The notes: a model not told the origin generated them from the letters alone. Shown: positions 48,201-58,775, counted from the stretch's first letter. The stretch is DNA of 64,000 bases from Catonia carolina (GCA_035578175.1 JAQMRL010000022.1:1736001-1800000), one strand, 5' to 3'. Made by a program: numbers and translations.

Positions 48201-48681
48201 CGTACTATGATTACTTCGGTATCTCAATTGTTAAAGAGAATAAATATCCTGAACTGAAAGTTTTGGGTTCAACTACCGGCTTGGATCTAAAAATTTAACA
48301 TTTTTCAATGACCTATCATTATTGTCCAATTGTTAATGAAGTTAATAATGAACGAGCAGTAGATGAAGTTTTAAATAATTAAACTTAAATTTATTGGTAT
48401 TAAACTTCAATTTTTGGTTTTACCTTAAAATATTTCTAAAGCGGCCGCACCCCCTATTCTAGGTGATGATATTTTGTGAAAATATATTCACTTGGCATAA
48501 GAAATACTTAGAATACAAGAATGAAGATTAGAGTTCACCAGTATTTCTAACAATTCTGTTTGAACCGTTTATTAAAATTTTAGGCTACAGGAAGTAGAAA
48601 CTCAATGTACAGTAGTATTTTATCAATTTAATCATTCTTCAAAATGTTTGATTACTTTATCTGTATCTTTGTACTTATAGG
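48201..48681. other. AT-rich spacer
   Basis: A gcggccgcacccc word at 48441 is the only GC-rich spot. Confidence 0.4.
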
Positions 48682-48736
48682 CCTACTATTTAAAAGGGAT
48701 CTTCTTCTTCTTCTTCTTTGGCCTCGCCTCTTCCCG

Positions 48737-49171
48737 TTACGCGGGGTCGGCTTTCCCAATCAGAGAGCTCCATTTGTTACGCTCCTGTGCGTCTTCCTCG
48801 GATAAGCCCAACATTTTCATGTCTCTTTGGACATTCGTCATCCACGTGGTAAGGGGTCTACCCCTTCCTCTCTTCCCTGTAGCCATGGAAAGGCACCTCT
48901 TCACGACATGATCATCCGTTCTCCTGAGCACATGACCATACCATCTCATCCTGGACTCTCGCACCTTTTCTGCTATATTAGCAACTTTGAAGGTTCCCCT
49001 TATATGCTCATTCCGCACCTTATCCTTCAATGTGACTCCTCCCGCCCATCGCAGCATGCGCATCTCCGCAGTGTGGAGTTTCTGTTCATGCACTCTCTTA
49101 AGTGCCCAAGCTTCGCTGCCATAGACAAGTGCTGGTCTAACCGTCGCTCTGTAGACTCTTCCCTTTATTAA
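48737..49171 (-). pseudogene. RTE-like polyprotein, C-terminal tail
   Basis: It continues in the same frame as the endonuclease frame after a single TAA. It reads IKGRVYRATVRPALVYGSEA (20 residues quoted), then a KLHTAEMRMLRWAGG block, MRWYGHVLRR, KRGRGRPLTTWM and ERNKWSSLIGKADPA before the natural stop. Everything between the start of the RT domain and the 'LVYGSEAW' block is missing. The remaining sequence is intact, in line with the perfect target duplication. Confidence 0.9.
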
Positions 49172-50659
49172 TTACATCCCCTCTCTATTGTTCATGTACT
49201 TTGTGGTTGAGAAATCCTTTGTACAGTTATGCCTATACTTAGCAATGCGATATATTTCATTGTCCCTTGCTAGTTCCAGATGCTTATATATGTTCTGATC
49301 TGCTCTATCCTTTTCAATTGCCATAGTTTTCCTGGCTTCTTTTTTGGCTTTTTTGAAGGCTTCCCTGTGTTCCTCCAAGTGCGTCTCCTGCCACACTCTA
49401 AACAGATGCTTCTTCCTAGCTACAGCTTCCTTTGAATTTTCATTCCACCATTTAGCATCCTTTTTATTCATCAGTAACCCTTTGCTAGCACCCAGTAGAT
49501 CTTTTGCAGCCCCAACAGAAAACTTTTCAAAATTCGACCAGGTACTGTTTGGAGATTTGTCTTTAGGGCAGTTGTTTTTCATATGCAGCCTAATGCTATT
49601 TAAAAGGTCATTTCCTTTCTCAGTGGCAAGGTTCCGCCATTTTATCTTTGTTACTCCATTTCTCCCCTGTTTTATACGCTTTCCAAGTTTCATAGCCATT
49701 AGTAACAATCTGTGCTGTGATGTTAAAGGTTCCTCTGGAATCACCTTGCAGTCCTTTATCTGCCCAAGATTACACCTATCTATCAAAAAATAATCTATTT
49801 GAGATTTTGCAGTCCCACTCTTGTATGTAATAAGATTCTCGTCTTTCTTTTTGAAGAAAGTGTTCACTACAGACAGGCTCTGCGATGCCGCGAATTCTAG
49901 GACTGTCATTCCTTCATTATTTCGATCTCCAAAGCCAAAACCACCATGACACCCCTCAAAACCATCCTTATCCGCACCTACATGTCCATTCAGGTCGCCA
50001 CATATAAGCCTCCATTCATGTGTTGGAATTTCGCTGAGATACATGTATAGCTCATCCCAAAACTCCTGTTTTTCGGATTCTGGACATCCACTTTGTGGAC
50101 CATAAACACTTACAATGTTCAGGCATGGTTGCCTAGCTAGCGGCAGTTTCACAGAGATAATACGATCACTTACCCTCTTCACTTCCACAACATTTTGACT
50201 GAGGTGCTGGTCCAATATTATCCCCACACCATTTCTAGTACTTTCTCTTCCATAATAGATACATTTGAAACCGTTCCCTATATGTCGTGATTTGGCCCCC
50301 TTCCATTTTGTCTCTTGCACACAGCAAATGTTTATATTACTTTGATAGAGGACGCTACTTAATTCCGCCCCCCGTCCAGTCATTGTGCCAACGTTCCAGG
50401 TGGCAATGCGCAATTCAGACATTGTCTCAGTGTTTTGTTTTCTCATTTTTCCGTCGCTTTTGGGGAACGCCCTAGCCTTTTCGTCGCTTACGGGGTACGC
50501 CCTAGCGTTTATTCTCTTTCTATATATGGACCTTCTCATGATTGGTATATTAAAACGGCTATTGGGTTTTACGGCCGGTTGCCATCTGACACCAAGGTCT
50601 TGATTCTCCTGGAGAACCTGAGTGCCGCCGTTGACCAGAGTTGGTTCATCTGCCGCCAT
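49172..50659 (-). CDS. Retrotransposon endonuclease (EEP/AP-like) ORF, truncated before RT
   Basis: A 495-residue open frame. The first 80 residues are basic and include a short duplicated unit (ARAYPVSDEK / ARAFPKSDGK, residues 53-72) from a tandem repeat in the DNA. Residues about 83-330 form an exonuclease-endonuclease-phosphatase domain that nicks the target for target-primed reverse transcription. All key positions are visible: N89 in ATWNVGTM, E116 in VQETKW, D222 and N224 in GDLNGH, D289 in QIDYF and H316 in SQHRL. Residues 330-495 are the charged linker before RT and end at the deletion junction. The domain looks intact, so it may encode an active nuclease, but the protein cannot retrotranspose itself. 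Confidence 0.9.
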   Translation of the reverse strand: MAADEPTLVNGGTQVLQENQDLGVRWQPAVKPNSRFNIPIMRRSIYRKRINARAYPVSDEKARAFPKSDGKMRKQNTETMSELRIATWNVGTMTGRGAELSSVLYQSNINICCVQETKWKGAKSRHIGNGFKCIYYGRESTRNGVGIILDQHLSQNVVEVKRVSDRIISVKLPLARQPCLNIVSVYGPQSGCPESEKQEFWDELYMYLSEIPTHEWRLICGDLNGHVGADKDGFEGCHGGFGFGDRNNEGMTVLEFAASQSLSVVNTFFKKKDENLITYKSGTAKSQIDYFLIDRCNLGQIKDCKVIPEEPLTSQHRLLLMAMKLGKRIKQGRNGVTKIKWRNLATEKGNDLLNSIRLHMKNNCPKDKSPNSTWSNFEKFSVGAAKDLLGASKGLLMNKKDAKWWNENSKEAVARKKHLFRVWQETHLEEHREAFKKAKKEARKTMAIEKDRADQNIYKHLELARDNEIYRIAKYRHNCTKDFSTTKYMNNREGM

Positions 50660-50868
50660 CTCTAATGAACCCTCAGACCTAAGAGCTCATCACACTCATG
50701 AACTTCTACCTTGATCAACCCAAAGAAACTCCTAGAGTGGGTTTTTGTACGGAGTTTTCTCTCCGGCTAGGTTTGGTCCGCCCCGGGTATTTCATTTCCC
50801 CGGTACCACCCATATCTGGGAGGCTTTCCTCTATCCGCCACCTGAGGAGGCGCCCAGTAGGGGTCCTG
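50660..50868 (-). promoter_or_regulatory. 5' leader and probable internal promoter of the young element
   Basis: GC-rich sequence between the terminal G-run and the ATG at 50659. Non-LTR elements of this type carry their pol II promoter here; no individual box was identified. Confidence 0.4.
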
Positions 50869-50934
50869 CCCCCCCCCCCCCCTACTATTTAAAAGGGATA
50901 GTTTTTTAAAATATTATTTTTCTTATCTTCATAA

Positions 50935-51310
50935 TATTCCCATAACAATTAGGTTGAGTGTTAAATTTTTTGCACTCGATCTGCTAGTTCCAGGGATACA
51001 AAAATTAGTTCTGTTTCTTATCACATGAACAGCCAATTATATCACTAAAGCATTTAAGAACAGAAAGGGTAGAGTTGTAAAAGACACTAGTCAGAGTTAT
51101 CTCCTCTGAGAGTAATGAATTTCATTATTCAGCCAGACCCTGTGGCGAATGAAGTAAAGGTGTCATTTGCAGGGTGGAAAGTAAATGCTTTTCAGAGGGC
51201 CTGGCAGTGAGGAAAGCAATGGTACACCACCTCCCTCCTCGTTTTACTTAGTAAAGCCTCAAGAATTTCAAACGAGCCTTTCAGCTGACGACCTGATGAA
51301 TATCATCATA
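50935..51310. repeat. Interspersed repeat, family D, copy 2
   Basis: Collinear with 37772-38190 through gagtgttaaat, the tcagagttatctcctctgag core, the ccagaccctgtg word and gcaatggtacacc. No clear flanking duplication was seen. Confidence 0.7.
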
Positions 51311-51584
51311 GAATAGGCCATCTAGCTTTTTCTGGCAACAGGAAGTTTTATTTCTCATAAAAACACCTACAACTAAAATAAACCTAATCCCAGTGTTGTA
51401 GAGTTTTTCTAAAGCTTCTTTTTTCTTTATGCTTGTTTCCCAGAAATTATAAATCGTATATTATATTATAAGAATAAATTATATTTTTTTATTGTATTGT
51501 AAATTATATTTTTAAATTAAATCTTTCTTCATTCTTCATTGTGACAATACGTATAATTCTTTTGAATCAATTCTGTAATTTCAA

Positions 51585-51893
51585 AAGAAACTTCTTTCAT
51601 TAAATCTTCCTACTCTGGCACCTCATCGTCATAGAACAGATTTGATCGAAACATTCACAATATTAAATGGTTTATACTCAACTCCAGTTCCATTGTTCAT
51701 CAGAGACCTCGACAGTAGGCATCGGTGTCGAAGTAGCTGCTTACTAAAGCACAACTTTAGCTCAATTACAGAACAGAATTTCTTCTCGCTGCGTGTGGTC
51801 AATCTTTGTCTCAGGCTTCCTGATAGTGTTGTCAGTGCACCCACATTGAAAATTTTTAAGAAGCCTTTAGATGAATCATTCGAGAATTGGTGA
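51585..51893 (+). pseudogene. Non-LTR reverse transcriptase, extreme C-terminus
   Basis: Open to its natural stop. The blocks LPTLAPHRHRTDLIETFTIL, NGLY, a variable arginine-rich spacer, NFFSLRVVNLCLRLPDSVVS and KIFKKPLDESFENW follow the CR1/jockey-like pattern 'lpsL..RR.R.DLi..fKil.g' ... 'FF..Rvvn.WN.LP..vV.a.s...FK..LD'. The consensus WN is replaced by CL. About 100 residues remain of a protein of roughly 900. The clade is not resolved. Confidence 0.85.
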
Positions 51894-53969
51894 TCATTTC
51901 AGTATATTTATTATAATTTATACTTATAAATTAAAGTTTTTTCTCTATTATTATTTATTGTCATTGATTTTATAATGAAGGTTTCTTTTGGTAATTTAAA
52001 AGTTTTTTTGTGATGTAGTATTGTTTATTTTGTTTCAGGCTAGATATCTTTTACTTTAGCGGTTAATAATATTATTTCTATTGAATGCTATTTATTTCTT
52101 CTCGGTAGAAAATTTACGCTAATTTTCCGTTACTTTTAATTCAAAAATAAAACAAAGTATTTCTAATATTCTATCTTTTGTATGAAGTCTTTTCAAACCC
52201 TGTATTCTTTCAACTTTTCAATCTTGATTAAAAAAATAATCACTGCTCACGTTATTGTACTTATTGTGATACTTTGATTAGGTTATAATAAAAATTTAAA
52301 AAAAAAATATTATGTTTTAAATCAATCAATAATACAATAGTGTTTTAACGTTGATTACAAAATAATCATTGCTATAACACTATTATTTCTATTAGAACTT
52401 TTTATCTCTATTATTCTATTTCCGTCGACAGTCAAAACGAAAATGAATTACGTCTCGACAAAATTTCATATATATAGATTCATAAATAATAAAATTGTCC
52501 ACTTTCGGATTGAAAGTTTACAGCACATTTTGTAAGAAAACATAGTTTCATCTGAGTATAAAAGCTCGTCTAGTATCGATTTAGGGTTCTAAAGTTTCGA
52601 AACAAAAGACTGAAACTTCAGCTTATCAAATACTTGCTTAACTTTCCTTTCTATGTGAAAAACTTTACGCTACATTGTAAAGTTATTTATATGTTACTCG
52701 TGATAGCTTTGTTCTTTTCATGTATCAAACGTATGGAAGATTACGTGTATCTTTTTTAAATTATGCGAGATTTAAATAAAAATTTTAGTCGATACCAAGG
52801 TAAAAGATTTTAAAAGTTACATTCCATAAATTTCTAACCTTAAAACTATATTTACCATACTTTAAACTTAATTCAAACAGTCAAAGAAATTAAGAAACTT
52901 TATTTTTATTATACACTGCATTTTCCGTAACTGTTTCTGGTGTGCAGTTGAATTTTCAGGAATTACTGGCAAAAACTGTATGTAATTTGGTAAAAGTTTC
53001 TTTAAGTGCAGCTTATTTAACCTGTGACAACTAAAGTTTTCCTCTTATTAAACCAGCCCAGTTAGAGGAAAAACAACTTTATTCTATTCATTCCATACTT
53101 CCTTCCTTCTTCCCCCGTTCCTCATTTCCTCGTATCTTATTGCTCATTTTCCTCAGCCGAGACTGTGGTAGTTATTTTAACGCGTCTAGATGCTACAGAA
53201 AGCAAAATACCGTTTTCTAAAGTGAATCCTTCTCTTCTACCGATAAGCTTACTAGAGAGGAGTTTATTATAACTTTTCTCACAATTCTACCGTAAAATTT
53301 ATCCAGATTTTCTTTATTATATAAAATTAGTTTCATTGTTGCACTGTTAATAATAATTCTCATTTTCTTTTATTTAAGACTAGAGGAATTCAGTTTTAGC
53401 ATAAATAGTTTTCTTTAACTGATAAAAATCACACGAAATGTATTATGTAACATTACTTTAATTTTTTCATTAAAAAGATTAAATTACTTAGTAACTTATA
53501 TCTTCTTTAAAACACTTTTACATTTTTATTTTATTTTCTTGGTACATTTACATTAATAAGATTTATTACTATATTCAAACTATAAAATTTATTACTTAAA
53601 TATCTTATTCATTTTATGTTTCCAAATAAATTTCCTTTCATTGAAAATCCTTTTGTTTTTATTTTCAAATTTTACTTGTTTTCAAACAATATAAAATACC
53701 AGTTGAAATACAACGGATATTATGATCCAGAAATGGCAATCCATTTACATCCTTTCAAGTGAGTAGGAACTTCAACATTTTCTTTAATAAGTTGTTTCAG
53801 ATTATCTTTAAAATACAATGGAAAGATCCAGTTCAATTTTTAACATAAATGCAGCGGTGTATTATGCAGGGAACGCCGTTGCGCCTCCATGAACCATACA
53901 AAATTATTGTACCAGCCTAAAATAAAAAAGTTGTATCACTTAAAAACATTTTAATTTATTTTACTATTA
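51894..53969. other. AT-rich DNA, no gene seen
   Basis: A pyrimidine-rich tract at 53095-53165 (ccttccttcttcccccgttcc) is the only feature noticed. Confidence 0.4.
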
Positions 53970-54235
53970 ATATACGAAAACTTCAAACTAATTACACAAA
54001 GATTCCAGAACAAGTTCTCAGAAGCATTGTCAACCATCCCAGATATGTTAGGAACGACGACCTGCACCAAAAAGTAATTTAAAATTTTCCATGAGGCATG
54101 AAGACAGACTTTTTTATCATATGGATGTAAAAGCACTACAGCTACTCGACAGCGCAGGTCTAAACAGGAGACTTCCCTCGTGTACTTATTTCTCATGTGG
54201 AACCATTTGAACGAGTGCAGTAAATAATACATAGT
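53970..54235 (+). pseudogene. Jockey-like reverse transcriptase, C-terminal fragment
   Basis: On the plus strand IPEQVLRSIVNHPRYVRNDD, the equivalent of 'fQnkvLRtIvnAPwYvrN.dlh', opens the fragment. After a frame change HEDRLFYHMDVKALQLLD with SAGLNRRL and a decayed end follow. The open frame on the opposite strand (54232 to 53951) is its shadow and was not annotated. Confidence 0.8.
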
Positions 54236-54285
54236 TTTAAATTGTTAATTAATAAAGGTATTTCGCATATTTTTTTAAGTATTAT

Positions 54286-54486
54286 AATGGGTGCTTTTTC
54301 AATGACCACAACCATCGGCTTACGACTCCGAAAAGAGAATATAAGAAGAGGAAATTTTCAGAAGCAGCCAAACAGAACCGGGCTCAGAACATGAGAGAAT
54401 ATCACGCCAAAAATAGACTAAAATCTTCCAAATTGACTAAAGTGGTTCATTTTGGCTAAACAAGCACTAAAAAATGGGTGCTTTTT
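54286..54486. repeat. 14-bp target-site duplication AATGGGTGCTTTTT
   Basis: Identical at 54286-54299 and 54473-54486, on either side of the short insert. Confidence 0.8.
54300..54472 (+). mobile_element. Very short 5'-truncated non-LTR insertion
   Basis: A 173-bp insert between two identical 14-mers. Its plus strand ends a protein of non-LTR type: KFSEAAKQNRAQNMREYHAK and a few further residues to a stop, then a 20-bp tail ending in AAAA. The pattern '(W)SEe.kqn.ae.MreY(W/H)' occurs at the C-terminus of several non-LTR polyproteins, and a related block is present at 54750-54790. A dead-on-arrival copy. Confidence 0.75.
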
Positions 54487-54519
54487 GAAAGTACTTTTCT
54501 TAACTACTAATTATTATTT

Positions 54520-54835
54520 AAAGCACTTTTAATCACAAGAAAGACAGTGGAAACACTGTGTAATTCTAAAACATTGAAGATCCAGTGGATAAAGGGAATC
54601 AAAGAGGCCGTGAGAGAACATGAATTAACAATAAATTACCTAAAGGAAAAATTTCCAAAATACAAACAAATCATTAACGACAAAAGTAAACAATACAAAT
54701 GAAAAACAAGAAAACTACAGAAAGGAGTCTATTCAGTTAACGAAAGGCAAAACAGGTCTGAAAGAACGAAAAAATACTGGGAGAAAAAATGAAAGAATAC
54801 CCAGAAGAAAGTAAAGACAATCTAAAACTGAATTA
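54520..54835 (+). pseudogene. Non-LTR retrotransposon C-terminal fragment
   Basis: Reads TVETLCNSKTLKIQWIKGIK, then EHELTINYLKEKFPKYKQII, a stop, RKLQKGVYSVNERQNRSERT and KKYWEKK near the end. The basic 'rse.rkkYW..kk' close resembles the terminus of R1/CR1-type polyproteins. Several stops. Confidence 0.65.
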
Positions 54836-55030
54836 AGTTACCCCATGTGGTCATAAAAGTATAAAAAAGGCAGATATATATAATCACTGTTTTGATTCGT
54901 TATAAATACTAGTGTAGCTACTAGAATGTATTAAACAAAAACTAAGAACAACATAAAAAATAGTTCTTCAATTCATAGTTTGTAAATTATAAGTTTTAGC
55001 TATTAGATAAATTAAGTTAGAACAAAATAT

Positions 55031-55731
55031 TGTGACAATATCAAAAAAGGAAAATGGCTCCAGAGGGTTCTAAATAGGTTTCTATTCATAGAATGTTAAA
55101 GAGTAGATAATAGAGTGACAAAGTAACAATAGGATTAGTTATAAAAGGATATTTAAAAAGGGCCGTGGATAATAAGGTAGAGTCTTTATTGTACAACTAC
55201 TCGTATATGTGAAAGAGTCGGCTGGTTACCTGTAACACGTTTGATTCTATTGCGACTTGTTCACATTAGTTATGATTTTTCGAAAACAAATCAAAAAAGA
55301 TTATTGCATCGAAATATCGGCATCTCTCCGATTTTCTAGAATATCTCTTTGATCTACCTTTATAAAGGGAGCCCAAGTGCGGTCAGTGAGTTAGTAGTCG
55401 TTTGATCTTTGACGAGTGTTTACTGTGAGTGCTATCGGTTCGTTATAGGAGGTCAACGGTTCCGAGGCATTGTATCGGTCAGCTTTTGTTTTTCAGTTCT
55501 ATTGTATATGTGCAGTGTGTACAATTTTTGTGTATGTGAATTCTGTTTAATAATTTGTAAGTAGTATTAAGTAAATTATTTAAGTTATTTATTGTATTAC
55601 TTCATTGTAATTAGTTTATTATTTATTTTGTAAATCTTTTAGTAGTAATAAATACTTGTAATTTTAAACTTAAGTGTATTAATTATTTAATTATCTAGAT
55701 CCCGAAACGGACCTTAGCGATAAGTGTCACA
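55031..55731 (+). mobile_element. Solo LTR, family L, copy 3
   Basis: It starts TGTGACAATATC and ends AAGTGTCACA. A 4-bp ATAT duplication (55027-55030 and 55732-55735) flanks it. Promoter: TATAAAGGG at 55361-55369, with an initiator-like GGTCAGTGAG about 20 bp on. Polyadenylation: AATAAA at 55647-55652. 701 bp. It is the best-preserved copy for reading LTR signals and, unlike the element at 61779, uses a standard poly(A) signal. Confidence 0.9.
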
Positions 55732-55735
55732 ATAT

Positions 55736-56854
55736 TTGGTTTGTCTTAGACTAGTCACATGAGTTCATGTCATCAAGACAAAACATTTATTATTCTGCAG
55801 TCACTTTTATTCTTTTAGTGTCTGTTTTCTAGACTCTTGCACCTTCTCAGGTACATTTTAGATCCGCTTGAACGTCATTAACAATCTATTCATTAAATAC
55901 TATACGTATATATTGTAAGATTTTTCCATACTGAAACAAAATTTTTAATCGGTCAGATATTTTTATCTTTAGTATCTTTTGTTACAACTTTAATATTACA
56001 ATAAAAAAATTTTTTTTAAAAAGAGAAGAAAGTAACATAAAATACATCGGTGACAGCCAGTGGGATGGTCCAGTTGTAAAAATACAACAGTACAATTTTA
56101 TGATATGATACTAAGTTTGGAAAAACAAGCAAGATAAAAAGAAAATATTATTTTAATTTTACATTCGTTAGTTTAATTTTTTAAAGTTAACTCGTTGTGT
56201 CACATCCGATCTCTATTCCACAATCTTTGCAGTCGCTTTGAAAGATCCACAGAAAGAGTTAAACTTGCAATTCTTCGTATTAACTTGTTAGGATTGTTGG
56301 TTAATCTGTTGTAGAATCGTGCGTAACGTGTGCGTATTTTGTCTTTAATGAAGGGAATTTTGAGGTCATCATGGAGAGTTAAATAAATAAAACTACCTAA
56401 ATAAATAGTTAAAACTTAATTAACCAACTCAAATAAACAAGGCTGTGTATTTTTTTATATACGTTTTGTTTGTAATAACGGTAATGTTTTTAATACCATT
56501 AACAATGCTTTTTCCTTCAGTGGAAGATGTGTAAATATTTAACGCAATTATATTGCGTTAACACCATCCTTTTTATACCAGTTTTTATTTCTTTGATACT
56601 TTTTTAATTTTGACAATCGTCCTTTTTTCTTTATTTTGTCTTGTTGATGTAACCTACTTTGATGCAATTTATGTGTATAAATATGTATATATTTGTAGTT
56701 TATGCAACATTTAATAAATGTTGATGAACGTACCCCCTTCATTTCACAGGAATAATACTGCAACTGCTGGTCTCGCTTTGAGTCTACAGTCTGTTTATTG
56801 GCCGACCGTCGATGGTGTAGAATAAGTAGGGGATTCTATTAGCAGCAGCCCGTA
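55736..56854. other. AT-rich DNA, no gene seen
   Basis: A GC-richer patch at 56775-56850 was not identified. The open frame 56548-56763 (minus) is low complexity. Confidence 0.4.
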
Positions 56855-57290
56855 ATAATTTTATAAATGGATTTGAGACTTGGATGGTATCAAAAAAATA
56901 TTTTATAGAAACTAAGGTTCAGTTTAAAAGCAACGGCTAGAAGTATTTTAGAAATTATTAGACGAAGATCTAAGAGATGGAAAGAGAGAAAAACATAGTT
57001 GAAAGACAAAAAAAGATCAGTACTAGAAAGAAAATGGAATTGGGCTGGCCGCATAACTAGGACAAAAATTTAAAGGTGGACACTAAAAGTTTTGAATCCA
57101 AGAGAAGGTGTCCAAGAAGGTAAAGGTATCCAAGAGATGTCAAGGGCTAAGGGATGACCGCTACACAGATGTGATGCACAAAAAAAAGTTATGTGGAAGA
57201 GCAACTTGACTGAAAGTGGAAAGAAAAATGAGGAAATGGAAAAGGATGAAAAAAGTGTACATCAGTGAATGGTTAAATCAGGACTGAGAT
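56855..57290 (+). pseudogene. Non-LTR reverse transcriptase, C-terminal fragment
   Basis: Frames shift repeatedly, but NGFETWMVSKKYFIETKVQF, the 'ATARSILEI' stretch, KWNWAGRITR, a 'RWTLKVLNPRE' block, a KRRYPRDV-like GRPxxRW remnant and VYISEWLN follow in the order of the 'l.v.e..m.r.mlgi ... kW.WaGHiaR..d.RW...vl.w.P' tail, ending like 'GEAYvqqW'. Old and inactive. Confidence 0.75.
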
Positions 57291-57628
57291 GTCTCTGTGT
57301 TACTATCTGGTAAAACTTTGAATTCTTCAACCTTCAAAAAACGACAGCAAAATGGCCGAATAACTTGAAAATAAATTGTGTTATTTAGTTTCAAATTTTT
57401 GTTCAAAAATTATCTAAATTCATTTACGTATTTATTTTTTCATTACAAGACAAACATCATTACAATAAAGTTTATTTTTTTAATTATTTTAAAAAGTTTA
57501 AAACTATTTATATTAACTCATGGTTGGAAAATTGAATTACCCAACTATGATTTTCCACGTTCAAGGTTAGATCAATTTGGTCCTTCCGTGTTTACTTTCT
57601 ACTACTGTAACTACTACGGCACTATATT
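57291..57628. other. AT-rich spacer
   Basis: The open frame at 57378-57638 (plus) is hydrophobic and AT-driven. No support for a gene. Confidence 0.4.
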
Positions 57629-57827
57629 AGTGTGTTAGTTTTTTTTTTTTTTTTGGTTTAACGTCTGACTGTTCTGCAATTACTGCTAATGCAGACGGTG
57701 AAGGATGGAATGATTTTTTTGTAACGTATGAAAATATCCCGTGCCTGAGTGGGATTCGAACCCAAGACCGCATGATGAGAAGTGAGCACATTACCAACTA
57801 CGCCAATGCGGCCGGCAGTGTGTTAGT
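57629..57827. repeat. 11-bp target-site duplication AGTGTGTTAGT
   Basis: Identical at 57629-57639 and 57817-57827, flanking the SINE exactly. Confidence 0.9.
57640..57816 (-). repeat. tRNA-derived SINE, family N, full-length copy
   Basis: On the minus strand it starts GCCGGCCGCATTGGCG, has A box TAGTTGGTAATGTGC and a perfect B box GGTTCGAATCC. A body of about 85 bp (with gcattagcagtaattgcagaac) and an A15 tail follow. The perfect duplication and boxes make this the reference copy for 10650-10780 and 17609-17774. It is not a tRNA gene, as no cloverleaf anticodon stem forms. Confidence 0.92.
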
Positions 57828-57875
57828 AATTACAAACAGTATGTTAGTCACTTAAATACTAATTAACAATATTGC

Positions 57876-58000
57876 ATCAGTGTATTTAGAGAAAATTGCG
57901 TTATTTGACTGCATTTCATTTTTAATCTGATGAAAAATGTATTACACAGAACGTCAAACAATTATAAAGTAAAAGTTTGCTACTAAAATGTTATCGAGCT
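57876..58000 (+). repeat. Module X, copy 1
   Basis: atcagtgtatttagagaaaa ... ctgatgaaaaatgtatta ... cagaacgtcaaac ... agtttgcta is repeated in the same orientation at 60232-60365. Confidence 0.85.
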
Positions 58001-58544
58001 TTTTATATACATATAGGCTATACATGAAAAAACCCTGAAAATACAAATAAACTATGAAAATATGCAAATCCAAAGAATGCATCTACAAAACTATAAAAAC
58101 TAATCATCGGACCGGTATAGGAGCTAACAAATTACTGGTGTAATCATTATTTTTACAGCTTCTCTCCCTACCTCAATTAGCTACGTAGTTACTGCTTTTT
58201 TATACTTAATGATGTCCAGTATATTTATAAGTTGAAATAAGAGAAGATTGAGCAGCTTGGGTGCTAAGTAGTAGCAGAAATACCTTTGGTATCAAGTTTT
58301 TGAGACCTTATGTAGAAGTAAGAGATCCTTGTTCCTTTTACTATAATAGTGGGCTCTTGTAGTAAAATAGTTTATATTTTTGTACGAGTAGATAAGAAGT
58401 TCTCTTGAAACTACCTGGCGGACGTCAATTACACCGAATTCTTGAAAAAGCTGCTAAGATACACTTCTTGGTTTTTTTGTATTAATCATATTTGTAAAAT
58501 CAGCTTTTATATATATATAAGTCATAAATGATTTATTATCTATT
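58001..58544. other. AT-rich spacer
   Basis: Nothing recognised. Confidence 0.4.
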
Positions 58545-58775
58545 TTTTTTTTATTTACTAGTAGTAAATTGTAATTGATGTAGACAACTCCTACCCTCCA
58601 CGCGCCACATAGGGTGGCAACACCATATGATCACCTCGCATTCATTTAAACTATCCATAGTTATGGTTCATGATGGTGGTTGTAGGAAAGTGTGGAAATG
58701 TGTTAATGGTCGTTGTTCCCAAAAAATAAAAATCTACACAAACGACAGAGTTTCGAAAAATTTAACCAATAATAA
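58545..58775 (+). repeat. Module Y, copy 1
   Basis: tttactagtagtaaatt ... agacaactcctaccctccac ... gcgccaca ... ggttcatgatggtggttgta ... cgaaaaatttaacc is repeated in direct orientation at 59785-60000. Confidence 0.85.

Larger units (their letters stand above)
48701..50882 (-). mobile_element. Young RTE-like non-LTR retrotransposon lacking the RT core
   Basis: Minus-strand order: a G-run at the 5' end (14 C on plus, 50869-50882), a GC-rich 5' leader of about 210 bp, an endonuclease frame (50659-49172), one in-frame stop, the C-terminal tail (49171-48737) and a (GAA)n tail at 48701-48717. Perfect target duplications flank it. The reverse transcriptase fingers and palm are absent at the junction near 49172, so the copy is an internally deleted, non-autonomous form. 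Confidence 0.9.
48682..50899. repeat. 17-19-bp target-site duplication of the young non-LTR insertion
   Basis: CCTACTATTTAAAAGGGAT occurs at 48682-48700 and 50881-50899. The first one or two C residues of the right copy merge with the poly-C run, so 17 bp are certain. Confidence 0.9.

Noticed and set aside
44702..48449. gcggccgc words at 44702 and about 48441 as remnants of cloning vector
   Set aside because: The flanks are ordinary AT-rich genomic sequence and differ from each other. Two 8-mers are not evidence of vector.
53951..54232. 93-codon open frame on the minus strand
   Set aside because: The plus strand here encodes recognisable jockey-like blocks, so the minus frame is a shadow.
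57700..57810. A tRNA gene on the minus strand (A and B boxes present)
   Set aside because: The stems of a cloverleaf do not pair, and the sequence continues into a SINE body with A-tail and target duplication. The same applies to the heads at 15740-15838, 42425-42500, 47850-47930 and 60090-60170.
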